Shown here: positions 1-8,884 of the stretch, piece by piece
How positions within the stretch are numbered: the first letter of the stretch is position 1
How the letters are laid out: every line of letters starts with the position of its first letter
NCBI GenBank assembly: GCA_027076325.1
Contig: JALTJZ010000011.1
Location: 62,001 to 126,000 of the forward strand
Reading direction: 5' to 3'
Length of the DNA: 64,000 bases
DNA from: Chromatiales bacterium
GTDB taxonomy: Bacteria > Pseudomonadota > Gammaproteobacteria > UBA6429 > Thiohalophilaceae
Made by a program: the position numbers and the translations under genes
Notes under the pieces: generated by a model
Seen by the model: the letters and a program-made list of their open reading frames with translations, nothing else
What the model was told of the DNA's origin: nothing
The model's database searches: none

Positions 1-796
1 TACTTAAACCCTCGGTTAATAACTCGAAATAAAGATCATAGCGATTGCCACCCTGATATAAACCATAAAATAGCACAACCGGTACTTTTAATATTGAGGC
101 CATTAACATGGGGCCCGCAGGAAAGTTGACCTTATCACCCAGTAAGATACAGTCTGTTTTTCGTTCCCCCTCGGTTACCCGGTCACCTAGCATACCGACA
201 AAATAGCCTTCATCGATCGCCTGTTGCATTTGCAAAAGAGCATCGTTATTAGCAAGATTAATGACTGTTTTTGCCACATCTGGGTTCAATTCATCAAAAA
301 CTCGAGTGATCATTTGATTGTGTTCGCGATACATTAATATCTTTAATTTTACTCTGCTATTTTTAACCGCCAATGAACGCAAAACTTCAAAACTGCCATG
401 ATGTGAGCCCAGCAAAATACCACCTTTACTCTTTACCATATATTGATCAAGAATATCCTTCCCATAAATTTTTATTTTAAACTTATCATGCTGATCAGTA
501 AGAAAATAAACACGATCCAGAATCGTTGCTGAGAAATGGTGAATATGCTTTACTACCGTAACAAAGGGAAACCCTGGCCTATTCTTTAAGCGCCCAAGAC
601 GTTTAAAATAATTTTTAGAGGCGCGAATAACTTTTGGTGAGGTAACAAAAAAGTAAGCTGTAATCGGGTATAGAATAATTCTTGCAGTCGGGCGGCCAAT
701 ATTTAAGGCTATCCAGCAAATTAATTTTAATGTGAACGAATTACTTCTTTCCGTCGCTTCCTTCCAGCTTGTACTTTTTTTTGCTGTATGGCTCAT
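1..796 (-). CDS. LpxL/LpxM-like lipid acyltransferase (3' end beyond window)
   Basis: The reading frame opens with ATG at 796 and runs off the left edge, so the C-terminus is missing. The N-terminus carries a hydrophobic stretch around residues 25-50. Further in is a GSHHGSFE motif, which resembles the HxxxxE/D-type catalytic motif of the lysophospholipid and lipid A acyltransferase family, followed by a GMLGDR segment and a PAGPMLMA segment typical of this family. It is the last visible gene of a leftward operon with a dehydratase, an AMP ligase, a membrane protein and an ACP. By comparison with aryl-polyene clusters it would transfer an acyl or polyene chain to a lipid carrier at the inner membrane. 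The substrate is inferred from context only. Confidence 0.75.
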   Translation of the reverse strand, partial: MSHTAKKSTSWKEATERSNSFTLKLICWIALNIGRPTARIILYPITAYFFVTSPKVIRASKNYFKRLGRLKNRPGFPFVTVVKHIHHFSATILDRVYFLTDQHDKFKIKIYGKDILDQYMVKSKGGILLGSHHGSFEVLRSLAVKNSRVKLKILMYREHNQMITRVFDELNPDVAKTVINLANNDALLQMQQAIDEGYFVGMLGDRVTEGERKTDCILLGDKVNFPAGPMLMASILKVPVVLFYGLYQGGNRYDLYFELLTEGLS

Positions 797-803
797 AATA
801 AAG

Positions 804-1133
804 TTACTCGGTACCAGCTTGCTCTTTAAGCTTTATCTCGCCCTGTGCCATTAACGTATCATTGTTATACACAAAAAATTTTACTTTTGAATAACCAGTA
901 CTGGTAACACTATTCTCCTTAACCTGTACAAATACTTGCTGCTCGGCAAGTAAAGGCTGCAAAAATTTCACGCTGCTAAAACCGGCTATTTTAAACCGGC
1001 TATTTTGCTGCAAAATAATACTTGCCACTTCATCAAGAATAACCACACCTGGCACAATCGGGTTGCCCGGAAAATGTCCGGCTAAGCAGGGATGATCCTT
1101 TTTTATCTGAAATGATGGCTGTACGACTGGCAT
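804..1133 (-). CDS. FabA/FabZ-like 3-hydroxyacyl-ACP dehydratase
   Basis: This 109-residue protein has the hot-dog-fold dehydratase motif HFPGNPIVPG at residues 20-29. The histidine is the expected catalytic base. It is shorter than FabZ (about 140-150 residues) but similar in size to the small dehydratases of aryl-polyene clusters. It starts 14 bp downstream of the AMP ligase stop and ends 7 bp before the acyltransferase start, so the genes are very likely co-transcribed. The expected reaction is dehydration of 3-hydroxyacyl-ACP during stepwise polyene extension. It could instead act on ordinary fatty acids, but the neighbours make the dedicated role more likely. Confidence 0.8.
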   Translation of the reverse strand: MPVVQPSFQIKKDHPCLAGHFPGNPIVPGVVILDEVASIILQQNSRFKIAGFSSVKFLQPLLAEQQVFVQVKENSVTSTGYSKVKFFVYNNDTLMAQGEIKLKEQAGTE

Positions 1134-1147
1134 TATCCTTTTTCCAT

Positions 1148-2497
1148 CTATACTATTTTAGCTTTACATTTGCACAATAAATCGATAAGCGCCTGTCGTG
1201 TTAATTTCCCGGTTTCATTATAAGGCAAGTCCGGCACCTTATAGATTGGTCGCGGAATAAAGACACTATCAACCTTTCGCGCTAACGCTGTTGAAATTTG
1301 TTGAGTGGTTAATTTATCTGTTACCACAAACGCGGTTAGTCTTGACACTTCATTATTGTCATCTGGAAAATAAACCGCAGCATCTTTCACACCCTCGATG
1401 GATTCCAGCTTTAGCTTTACATCGGATAAAGACCCTCGTTTACCAGCAATATTTACCATATCTTCATCACGGCCTAATAACTTAAAATGATGTTCATCTT
1501 CAATTTCAACAATATCATTTAACACAACACTGTTTTCCATGTAAGGCGCGTCAATATAAGTTTTACCTTCGGCCTGATAAATACGCATACCTTTATACAA
1601 TTGCCAGCTTTCCTCTTTTAAGGTTTCACGCGAAGCCATTGAGCCTGCTTCTGTACAGCCAAATATTTCATTAACCGTTGCTTTCATTGTATCTTCAACC
1701 TGCCTGGCAATTTCAATTCGCAATGGTGCTGTTGCTGATATAATAAAAGCAATACCGTTCCATTGTAAATTTCCACTAGAGACACAGGCACGTAAATGCA
1801 CCGGGGTTGTGATCAGTATAACGGGCCGTGGAGCAGATTCAATGACCCGCCGAATATCTTCAGGATAAAAAGGCCGGCCAACATAAACCGGGCAGGTATT
1901 TTGTAAACTATAAAGGATAGATGTTTCAAGACCATACATGTGTTGTGGAGGAACAGTTGAAACAATATAAGTTGGTTTTTTATCCAGAGAAAACCGTTCG
2001 GCTGCCATCTCTGCGCCCATAACCAGTGCTTTCCAGGTTTTTCTGTTTCCTTTTGGCTTACCTGTACTACCTGAAGTAAAAGCAATCGCCGCAATTAATT
2101 CATCATCAATAGCCGGCGTTTCAATTGTGTTTTTTGCGCGACTGAATTTATTTTCTTTTTTAAAGAGTGCATTCATATTCAGTTGTTGCAATTCCAGACC
2201 TGCCAGCCTTTCTTCGGTAATGCAGTAGCTGTCGGCATAGTCTTCTAGCACTGCATCGAGTGTTTCCAACACTCTGTTTTGAGGCAATAAATTTGTCTGG
2301 CTTTTTACTATGACTGCGGCAAAGGCAACCATGAAGTAATAACGATCTTCACATAAATTAATAGCGTACCTGTTATCTGGTAAATGCGCAGCCACGTGCA
2401 TCACATCAGCCAGAAATTGCGCATGGGTTATCTGTAGTTGCTCATTCCATGCAACTAGCGAATGGCTATTTGCATGTTGTGTCAGGTTTAATTTCAT
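1148..2497 (-). CDS. AMP-dependent acyl/aryl-ACP ligase
   Basis: This 449-residue adenylate-forming enzyme has the phosphate loop FTSGSTGKPKG near residues 139-149, the adenine-region motif GCTEAGS near 278 and a C-terminal hinge LLGRDEDMVNIAGKRG near 340. It is about 100 residues shorter than typical long-chain acyl-CoA synthetases, matching the compact ligases of aryl-polyene clusters. Its ATG overlaps the stop of the upstream membrane gene by one base. In this context it probably activates the aromatic starter acid, such as 4-hydroxybenzoate or a coumarate, and loads it on the neighbouring acyl carrier protein. The starter identity is inferred from the divergent chorismatase. Confidence 0.85.
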   Translation of the reverse strand: MKLNLTQHANSHSLVAWNEQLQITHAQFLADVMHVAAHLPDNRYAINLCEDRYYFMVAFAAVIVKSQTNLLPQNRVLETLDAVLEDYADSYCITEERLAGLELQQLNMNALFKKENKFSRAKNTIETPAIDDELIAAIAFTSGSTGKPKGNRKTWKALVMGAEMAAERFSLDKKPTYIVSTVPPQHMYGLETSILYSLQNTCPVYVGRPFYPEDIRRVIESAPRPVILITTPVHLRACVSSGNLQWNGIAFIISATAPLRIEIARQVEDTMKATVNEIFGCTEAGSMASRETLKEESWQLYKGMRIYQAEGKTYIDAPYMENSVVLNDIVEIEDEHHFKLLGRDEDMVNIAGKRGSLSDVKLKLESIEGVKDAAVYFPDDNNEVSRLTAFVVTDKLTTQQISTALARKVDSVFIPRPIYKVPDLPYNETGKLTRQALIDLLCKCKAKIV

Positions 2498-3117
2498 TAA
2501 CGGCTACGCTGTACATATATTAACTGTTTAATAAAACGAATAAAGCTCGGGTGCTCTAAACGGCGCAGAACAATTCTACGTAGCAGATATTCAAACATGA
2601 CAAAAAGTATAACTAAAATATAGTTTAAAAAGTTGGTAATATAAGACCATGTTTCTATATCATAAATAGCGGCTACCACCATCGACTCCACGGCAAGAAA
2701 CAGAAAAAACACAACCCACATATAGGTTATAAAGCGTGTGTATTTTTTTTCTTTTTCAACTAATGGTGTTGTCCTTATTTTCTGGGCAATGCATGTAACA
2801 AAAGCTGTTTGCTGCCCCATTAGTGTTTTCCCAAAAGCATAAGCCAATGCCAGTGGAATAAGCACAGGTGGCAAAAAGACAACCAGCCGCGCCTCATAAA
2901 TTAAAACCGCACTAATAACGGCACTTAGTAACAATAAGCCCATTGCCAGCCATTTATAACCCTGTGAAAAATTTTGTACAACAATAAGTAACAACAAGGC
3001 AACGATATAAATACCGGCAAACAGATACTGCCCGGTCACAACCAGGTAATGCACTAAAAATGGATAGCTGATGCTAGCCAGCAAGACCGGTAGTTTCCAG
3101 TTTTGTTTCTTTAACAC
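2497..3117 (-). CDS. Integral membrane protein (COG4648 type)
   Basis: This 206-residue, very hydrophobic protein has about six predicted membrane segments: four tightly packed in the first 100 residues, then two near 130-150 and 160-185. It ends in a basic tail with several arginines. It has no catalytic motif that I recognise. Its position between the ACP and the AMP ligase matches the uncharacterised membrane protein found at the same place in aryl-polyene clusters. It is translationally coupled to the ligase by a one-base overlap. A membrane anchor or lipid-transport role is possible but unproven. Confidence 0.7.
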   Translation of the reverse strand: MLKKQNWKLPVLLASISYPFLVHYLVVTGQYLFAGIYIVALLLLIVVQNFSQGYKWLAMGLLLLSAVISAVLIYEARLVVFLPPVLIPLALAYAFGKTLMGQQTAFVTCIAQKIRTTPLVEKEKKYTRFITYMWVVFFLFLAVESMVVAAIYDIETWSYITNFLNYILVILFVMFEYLLRRIVLRRLEHPSFIRFIKQLIYVQRSR

Positions 3118-3162
3118 GATGTTTAATCTATTAAAGTTTATTGTAGCAAGACAAAACTTTTG

Positions 3163-3447
3163 CTACTGCCTGTTTTTTTCGATATGTTCGCTTAACTGAC
3201 GCAAGGTTGAAAAAATAGTGGCATTATCCGGATCGTCAGAACGCAACTGAAACCCGTATTTCTGTGAAATCGCCATTGCTATTTCCAGTGCGTCGATAGA
3301 ATCCAAACCCAGTCCATCACGAAATAAAGGTGCTTCCGGCTCAATTTCAGCCGCACTGATATCTTCCAGGTTGAGTGCCTCTATAATTAATCCCGCAACT
3401 TCTAATTCTCTCTCACTATGCTGACTACCGGACATGTTATTCCCCAT
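3163..3447 (-). CDS. Acyl carrier protein
   Basis: This 94-residue protein has the phosphopantetheine attachment motif GLDSIDALE, with the modified serine at residue 50. The surroundings are acidic and helical, as in ACPs. Its C-terminal half fits a type II ACP fold. It is the first visible gene of the leftward pigment/lipid operon and lies 45 bp upstream of the membrane protein. Aryl-polyene clusters usually carry two ACPs, but only one is seen here. It would carry the growing aryl-polyene chain. Confidence 0.85.
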   Translation of the reverse strand: MGNNMSGSQHSERELEVAGLIIEALNLEDISAAEIEPEAPLFRDGLGLDSIDALEIAMAISQKYGFQLRSDDPDNATIFSTLRQLSEHIEKNRQ

Positions 3448-3680
3448 AAAACTGTCTGTACTTACATCTTAAGGGCTGGAATTATAGCAGAAACGCTCTA
3501 AGTAAGGTGACAAAAAGCCTTAAATGGCTAACTATTGAGCACTTAAAGTTCCGACAAAGCCATTAAAATCAGTATGTTACTATAAATCTCGTCCTTATCT
3601 CTGTACCAACCTCCTGTTCAAGCCCATTTTGCGATAAAATAACAGGCTCGACCCTTAACAATACTGGAAGTCTACCCAAG

Positions 3681-4712
3681 ATGTCTGTGGCTCATATCAA
3701 TCCTTCGAATCACCTTTTTTCATCAGGCCATGCCCCCTTTAGTATTTCTTTCGCTCAGACCGAACAAATTCAGGCGCTCGATAAAGAAAAAATTATAACT
3801 ACCATTCAGTTTAGCGCAACAGAACAAGCTGAATCAGAAGATCTGGAAGCATTTAATATTATGCTGCCATCGTTATCAACACCCGCTTATTCAGAAGTCT
3901 GGGTTGCACGTGATAAACTTGTTTCAGGCCAGCAGGGTGATATTAAGTTCAGAAAAAATAACGAGATTTTATTTGGCAAAATTTGTCTTGATGAGTCCAG
4001 GTTTGATTCACTTGAAGATTGCAGTAATCACGCTTATTCATCCATGTTGAATTTTATAAATCAAAAAGAATTTCCGCACCTGATACGTATCTGGAATTTT
4101 TTCCCTGAAATTAATGCGAGCGTTAATTCAGTTGAACGTTACCAGTCTTTTTGTATTGGCCGCTATAGTGCCTACCAGAATGTAACAGAATTTGAACGTA
4201 CATTGCCGGCAGCAACAGCCATAGGTTCGCATGGTAAGGGCTTTATTGTTTATTTTGTTGCAACAACCAAAGCCGGTGTACAGGTTGAAAATCCACGGCA
4301 AATCAGCGCCTATCACTACCCGGAAAAATACAGCCCTAAAAGCCCGTCATTTGCACGTGCTACGCTTAAACACTGGCCATCGGTAACTCACTTTTTTATT
4401 TCAGGTACCGCCAGTATTGTTGGCCACGAAACATTACATGAAGAGAATGTTTTAATTCAGCTCGAAGAGACTCTCAAAAATATTGAAGCTTTGGTAACAA
4501 CCGTTCGTGATACCCATCAACAGCCTATCCATGACATTACTAACCTGTCATTAATGAAAGTCTATATCCGTTACCCTGAGCACTATAAAATGATACAGGA
4601 ATCCCTGTCACAAAGAATGGGCAAAAACATTTCGATTGTTTATTTACAAGGGGACATTTGCCGTTCAAATCTACTACTGGAAATTGAAGCCTTTGCTGAG
4701 TTCCAGCATTAA
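3681..4712 (+). CDS. Chorismatase (FkbO/Hyg5/XanB2-like)
   Basis: This 343-residue protein belongs to the chorismate-cleaving enzymes related to FkbO, Hyg5 and XanB2. Recognisable blocks are CIGRYSAYQNV near residue 157, VENPRQISAYHYP near 202-214, SPSFARA near 219 and a GTASIVGHETLHE block near 241. XanB2 of Xanthomonas turns chorismate into 3- or 4-hydroxybenzoate, the aromatic starter of xanthomonadin. The gene is divergent from the ACP-ligase-dehydratase-acyltransferase operon with 233 bp between them, which suggests it supplies the aryl starter. Which isomer it makes cannot be told by eye. An alternative is a role in ubiquinone precursor supply. Confidence 0.85.
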   Translation: MSVAHINPSNHLFSSGHAPFSISFAQTEQIQALDKEKIITTIQFSATEQAESEDLEAFNIMLPSLSTPAYSEVWVARDKLVSGQQGDIKFRKNNEILFGKICLDESRFDSLEDCSNHAYSSMLNFINQKEFPHLIRIWNFFPEINASVNSVERYQSFCIGRYSAYQNVTEFERTLPAATAIGSHGKGFIVYFVATTKAGVQVENPRQISAYHYPEKYSPKSPSFARATLKHWPSVTHFFISGTASIVGHETLHEENVLIQLEETLKNIEALVTTVRDTHQQPIHDITNLSLMKVYIRYPEHYKMIQESLSQRMGKNISIVYLQGDICRSNLLLEIEAFAEFQH

Positions 4713-4741
4713 CATTGCCAGGTTCATTCTATATTTTTATG

Positions 4742-4764
4742 CTGAGCAAAATAAATGCTCTTTA
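4742..4764 (+). terminator. Possible weak terminator after chorismatase
   Basis: A five-base-pair stem, GAGCA/TGCTC with a seven-base loop, is followed by TTTATTC about 30 bases after the chorismatase stop. The stem is short, so this is only a candidate. Confidence 0.25.
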
Positions 4765-4810
4765 TTCAGACCATTAGTGGTAAAAATAAGCTAAGCTTCA
4801 CGCTCATTTA

Positions 4811-6697
4811 CTATTTTTCACTAATCTGAAAACGCTGCACAACGCTATTAAGCTCTTCAGTCAGTCTATTGAGTTCCTTACTGGCATCCAGCACCTGTGT
4901 GGCTCCAACCGCATTTCTTTCTGAGATAACATTAATATCCACAATATTACGATTAATTTCTTCGGCCACTCCTGTTTGCTCTTCTGCCGCACTGGCAATC
5001 TGCGTATTCATGTCATTAATTGTGCTAACCGAGCTGGTAATTGTATGCAGTGATGTCCCTGCATTGCCCGCTTGCGTCACCGTCTGTTCTGCCCGCTCAC
5101 GCCCCTGTTCCATCGTTGTCACTGCATTACGAATACCCGATTGAAGTTTTTCTATCATTGCCTGGATTTCATTTGTTGAATGCTGGGTACGGCTCGCCAG
5201 GGTTCTTACTTCATCGGCAACAACAGCAAACCCGCGCCCCTGCTCGCCTGCACGTGCCGCCTCGATTGCAGCATTCAGCGCTAACAGGTTAGTTTGCTCC
5301 GCAATACCACGAATAACATCCAGAATAGTACCAATGGACTCACTGTCATCACGCACTTCATTAATAACGGTACTGGCATTCTCAACTTCATTAACAAGCT
5401 GCTCAATGGAGCTAATGGTATCGCTGACAACACGCTCACCGGTATTCACCTCAGTATCTGCATTGCTCGCCGCGTCAGCTGCGCTACTGGCGTGGCGTGC
5501 AACTTCACTCACAGTAGAAGACATTTCGTTCATTGCAGTTGCTACCTGCTCAATACTTAGCTGCTGTTCATTCAAACTATTTTGTGTCGACTTTGTAATC
5601 GTAACCATTTCATGGGCAGAGGTACCAAGGCGCCCGGAAATAATATTTATCAACTCTATTATTTCGCGCAGCTGGATAGTCGTCTGCTGCATTGCCTTTT
5701 GCAGTTGACCAATTTCGGCAGTGGCAGTCACATCAATATCGGTGGTTAAATCACCCGCCGCTATCTTGTTTAGATTAGTTACAACATCGCCTAAGGGTTT
5801 AAGCATATAGCGCATATAAAGATACAGGCCTATTAGCGCAAAAATAATGATAAAGCCAGTCAGCCCATATGCAAATATATTGGTGTTTCGAAGAGCGGCA
5901 TACGACTCGGTATAATCCTTTTCAATAACAAGATGAGCCAGTGGGTTGCCTTTATTATTGGTAATAGGCAGCGTTGTCACTGCGCCAATGCGACCCCGCA
6001 TATCATGCTGTTGCAAGCTGCTCTCTCCTAATACGGGCAGCTCAATATGTTCTACGGGAAGCGTGTTTTCTTTTGTTCGTGTGCTGTATTCCGTTTTACC
6101 TGATGCATTAACAATGATTAATTCTGAATGATCATTTTTTTTAAAATCTTCGATGGCATCTTGTAAATTCCGTGCAAAAATACCAACACCAATGGTTTTG
6201 CCCCGCATCGTGAGCGGAAAAACAACAACAGCAACCAGACGGCCATCGTCAGCACGCTCGACTCCACGCATTATCTTACCGGCTGTAATTGCCTGCATGA
6301 CCAGTGGCTTATTCGTTTTACCCTTGAATGCCATCGGGGCTGAAAAAAGCACCTCCCCGTTCAGATCGGCCAACTGCATGCGTGAGATAACTTTAGATGC
6401 AGACAGCAGATTAAATGTTGTTGAAGCACCTTCCTTGAGTGCCTCGATGTCTTTAGCAACCAGCGCCTTACGCGTTGCACGGTCACGTGCCAGTATCGAT
6501 GTACCTGGCAACATCTTTTCCATCTGGCTATCAATAATCTTTTTCCAGAGTACCGCTTTCCCTGTAATGGTCGCATCGGCAAACATCCCTTTAACGTGCC
6601 CCTGAGAAAGCATACTGGTACCAATTAGCGTAAAGGATACCAATAGCGTCACAATACTCGCACCGATTGTTACTTTTGCGCGTAAACTTAAACTCAT
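4811..6697 (-). CDS. Methyl-accepting chemotaxis protein with periplasmic sensor
   Basis: This 628-residue chemoreceptor has a first membrane segment at about residues 9-29, a periplasmic sensor of some 240 residues, a second membrane segment at about 273-295, a HAMP linker, and a signalling domain in the C-terminal half. The highly conserved hairpin tip ([20 protein letters not shown], near 470-490) is intact and should contact CheA and CheW. The sensor resembles a Cache-type fold, so a small-molecule ligand is plausible but not identifiable. It is the last gene of the minus-strand run; no chemotaxis kinase genes are nearby. Confidence 0.9.
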   Translation of the reverse strand: MSLSLRAKVTIGASIVTLLVSFTLIGTSMLSQGHVKGMFADATITGKAVLWKKIIDSQMEKMLPGTSILARDRATRKALVAKDIEALKEGASTTFNLLSASKVISRMQLADLNGEVLFSAPMAFKGKTNKPLVMQAITAGKIMRGVERADDGRLVAVVVFPLTMRGKTIGVGIFARNLQDAIEDFKKNDHSELIIVNASGKTEYSTRTKENTLPVEHIELPVLGESSLQQHDMRGRIGAVTTLPITNNKGNPLAHLVIEKDYTESYAALRNTNIFAYGLTGFIIIFALIGLYLYMRYMLKPLGDVVTNLNKIAAGDLTTDIDVTATAEIGQLQKAMQQTTIQLREIIELINIISGRLGTSAHEMVTITKSTQNSLNEQQLSIEQVATAMNEMSSTVSEVARHASSAADAASNADTEVNTGERVVSDTISSIEQLVNEVENASTVINEVRDDSESIGTILDVIRGIAEQTNLLALNAAIEAARAGEQGRGFAVVADEVRTLASRTQHSTNEIQAMIEKLQSGIRNAVTTMEQGRERAEQTVTQAGNAGTSLHTITSSVSTINDMNTQIASAAEEQTGVAEEINRNIVDINVISERNAVGATQVLDASKELNRLTEELNSVVQRFQISEK

Positions 6698-6726
6698 CGA
6701 AATAGCCCTAAGCTGTTAAATTATTT

Positions 6727-7143
6727 TTACTCGACAGGGTAACCTGCAGCTTTCCATGCAGGAAAACCATCACGGAAATAGTAGACTTTGCTGTAACCCC
6801 AGCCCACCGCCTTGGCACTGGCCTTTGAGCTTCGCATGCAACTTTCACCATTACAGTAAATAACGACTGCATCATTTTTCTTGATTTCCTTACCCATGCT
6901 GGCTTCATTGAATTTCTTCTTTAGCTCAATATGAATTGCATCAGGAATGCGGCCAGCACCCCAATCCTTATCGGAGCGAACATCCAGAAAGATACTACCT
7001 TTATCAAACAGCGCTTTTGCTTCTGCCGCCGTTACCGTTTTAGCGCCCGCCACCGTCATCGGCGAAACTTTACCCGCTTGAACGGATGTAATAAAAGCAA
7101 AGAAAAATAAAACGCTGAATAATCGTAATGTAATTTTATTCAT
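6727..7143 (-). CDS. Periplasmic rhodanese-like protein
   Basis: This 138-residue protein begins with a clear signal peptide (about residues 1-23, ending in VQAG) and then a single rhodanese domain. The active-site loop is YCNGESCMRS, with the expected catalytic cysteine after the tyrosine and a second cysteine five residues on. An N-terminal DVRSDKDW segment is typical of rhodaneses. It probably handles sulfane sulfur or acts as a redox protein in the periplasm. It lies 29 bp upstream of the chemoreceptor and may be co-transcribed with it. The true sulfur donor and acceptor are unknown. Confidence 0.8.
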   Translation of the reverse strand: MNKITLRLFSVLFFFAFITSVQAGKVSPMTVAGAKTVTAAEAKALFDKGSIFLDVRSDKDWGAGRIPDAIHIELKKKFNEASMGKEIKKNDAVVIYCNGESCMRSSKASAKAVGWGYSKVYYFRDGFPAWKAAGYPVE

Positions 7144-7324
7144 AAACTGTGTCTCCTTAAAAACAAAAATCTATTTTTGGGCGCCCATGACCAACAAGGC
7201 AGGTGTGGTTCTGTAAAGCTGAGTGAGGCTAAGTACTTTATCGGCGACTTGCTGGCAAACTTAAATAAAAGTAAACACTAAATAAATTAATAGAAACCCA
7301 TAAAAATACTTGATGATCTGACAT

Positions 7325-7341
7325 CCTGCCAGACAGGCAGG
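7325..7341 (-). terminator. Hairpin between DJ-1 gene and rhodanese gene
   Basis: A perfect six-base stem, CCTGCC/GGCAGG with a five-base loop, lies just downstream of the DJ-1 gene stop. No U-tract follows on either strand, so it may be only a structural or REP-like palindrome. Confidence 0.25.
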
Positions 7342-7353
7342 CATGGTGTTAAT

Positions 7354-7935
7354 TTAAGTGCGCATTAATGGAGCTTCAACTTCATTGCGCTTTTGTTTGC
7401 CAAGGAGCTGCTCAATAAGTATTAGAGTGAAATCCATTGCCGTGCCTGGCCCACGCGAGGTAATGATATTGCCATCAACAACAACACTTTGCTCTTTATA
7501 ATATGCGTTCCTGATATTACATTGTTCCAGACTACCGGGATAACTGGTAATTTTTTTACCGTCAAGCAACCCGGCTGAAGCCAGCGCTTTGGGTGCCGCG
7601 CAAATTGCAGCTATTATTTTATTGTCAGCGGCCATGGATTTTAATTTGCTTTGCACCCGCGAATCACTCTGTAAATGATCGGCACCGGGTAGACCGCCAG
7701 GCAAAACGATGGCATCAAAAGTATCGTTCATCACACTATCAATCAACGTGTCCGCAATCAGCACCATCCCACGGCTGGCCTGCACCGGATTTTTATCCAG
7801 ACTGGCTGTAACCACTTTTATTCCGGCGCGGGTGAGTAAGTCGGTAATAGTGACTGCTTCGAGTTCTTCACAACCTTGTGCTAGCGGCACCAGCACTTTT
7901 AGTTGTTTTTGCCTGGTTTCAGCGGTGTGTTCCAT
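7354..7935 (-). CDS. DJ-1/PfpI family protein (YajL-like)
   Basis: This 193-residue protein has the DJ-1 superfamily layout. The conserved Glu lies in GCEELEAV (residue 26) and the nucleophilic cysteine in AAICAAPKAL near residue 113. The length matches YajL/ThiJ-type members. Family members act as deglycases, chaperones or redox sensors; the exact role here is not settled. It overlaps the end of the upstream YibQ gene by 37 bases, an unusually long overlap, so a later start is conceivable. However, the Rossmann-like first strand (LKVLVPLA) lies within the first 20 residues and favours a start near here. Confidence 0.85.
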   Translation of the reverse strand: MEHTAETRQKQLKVLVPLAQGCEELEAVTITDLLTRAGIKVVTASLDKNPVQASRGMVLIADTLIDSVMNDTFDAIVLPGGLPGADHLQSDSRVQSKLKSMAADNKIIAAICAAPKALASAGLLDGKKITSYPGSLEQCNIRNAYYKEQSVVVDGNIITSRGPGTAMDFTLILIEQLLGKQKRNEVEAPLMRT

Positions 7936-8780
7936 TGTGTTAGCCTCTTATTCGCTTTACGCTGAGCGCGATGTTGTTGCCGAATGGTTAGCAGCTCAGA
8001 CATATAAACAAACTCCACTCCCTGCGCTTTTGCTTCCGGCAACCATTGTTCCAGTGCATGCATTGTTTCAGGAAAAGGGTGTGCAATAACCACTGCACTG
8101 CCATTGCGTTTAGCAGCACTAATTGCTCGAGCAAGCTGTCGCTGTATCGCTTTTTCTGATAAATCATGATCTACAAAAATATCACGCGTTTCACTGGGTA
8201 AACCGTATTGCCGTGCCACATTAAGTGCCTGGCTTTTTCCTGATGTTCGACTATCGACAAAATACATTTGCTTTGTTGCCAGTATTTCCATTAGCCATGT
8301 CATCTGCTCAAGCTGTTGTGTTAATAAACTGCCCATATGATTATTAACACCCTTTATATAAGGTATTGCCAGCAAATTATGTTCTAACTCCAGCTCAAAA
8401 ATTGCCTGCGGCATAGCCGTCGTTAAACCACCTGGCCCAAGCTTTTTGCCATTGGTTGCCTCCATTGGAATATGCAGCATAAGTTCTTTTTGTTTTTTAT
8501 TAGCTAGATTGGCCAGTTTTCTTGCATGTGGGGCATAAGGCAGAAAGGAGTAGGTAATGTTTGCCGGCAAATTAATGGCACGCTTACCTGACTGATACCG
8601 GTAACCCATATCATCAATAATAAGACTGATATAATACCGTGCCTTAACTTGCGATGACTTGCCCTCTAATAAAGGGTTTTGTATGGCAGCGGGATCCACG
8701 GCGACACTGGAGACGGGTGTTGCATTGGCAACTTGCAGGCTATACAAAAAAAGAGCCATTAATGATACAGCTAGACGCAT
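7899..8780 (-). CDS. yibQ: Divergent polysaccharide deacetylase, YibQ type
   Basis: This 293-residue exported protein has a signal peptide (residues 1-20) and the divergent polysaccharide deacetylase signatures SLIIDDMGYR, HARKLAN, LMLHIPMEA and NHMGS. These keep the aspartates and histidines expected of a metal-dependent NodB-like fold. In Escherichia coli and relatives yibQ follows envC near gpmI, and the same association is seen here with ctpA in between. It probably acts on peptidoglycan or another envelope polymer in the periplasm, but its substrate is not established. Its 3' end overlaps the DJ-1 gene. Confidence 0.85.
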   Translation of the reverse strand: MRLAVSLMALFLYSLQVANATPVSSVAVDPAAIQNPLLEGKSSQVKARYYISLIIDDMGYRYQSGKRAINLPANITYSFLPYAPHARKLANLANKKQKELMLHIPMEATNGKKLGPGGLTTAMPQAIFELELEHNLLAIPYIKGVNNHMGSLLTQQLEQMTWLMEILATKQMYFVDSRTSGKSQALNVARQYGLPSETRDIFVDHDLSEKAIQRQLARAISAAKRNGSAVVIAHPFPETMHALEQWLPEAKAQGVEFVYMSELLTIRQQHRAQRKANKRLTQWNTPLKPGKNN

Positions 8781-8817
8781 ATGTGATTCCGGCTTATAGA
8801 GAGCAAGGTCTCCTGTT

Positions 8818-8854
8818 AAAATTAAGGTGTCCGAAATACTAGCGCCTTAATTTT
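8818..8854 (-). terminator. Possible terminator after ctpA
   Basis: A ten-base perfect inverted repeat, AAAATTAAGG/CCTTAATTTT with a 17-base loop, sits about 30 bases downstream of the ctpA stop and before yibQ. On the minus strand the second arm ends in TTTT. The loop is long, so this could be an attenuating rather than a strong terminator. Confidence 0.35.
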
Positions 8855-8884
8855 AAAAACCTTTAATAAAAAAACGCTATATAT

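Noticed and set aside
6153-6605. 150-residue plus-strand open frame inside the chemoreceptor gene
   Set aside because: Antisense to a conserved MCP; codon pattern follows the real gene.
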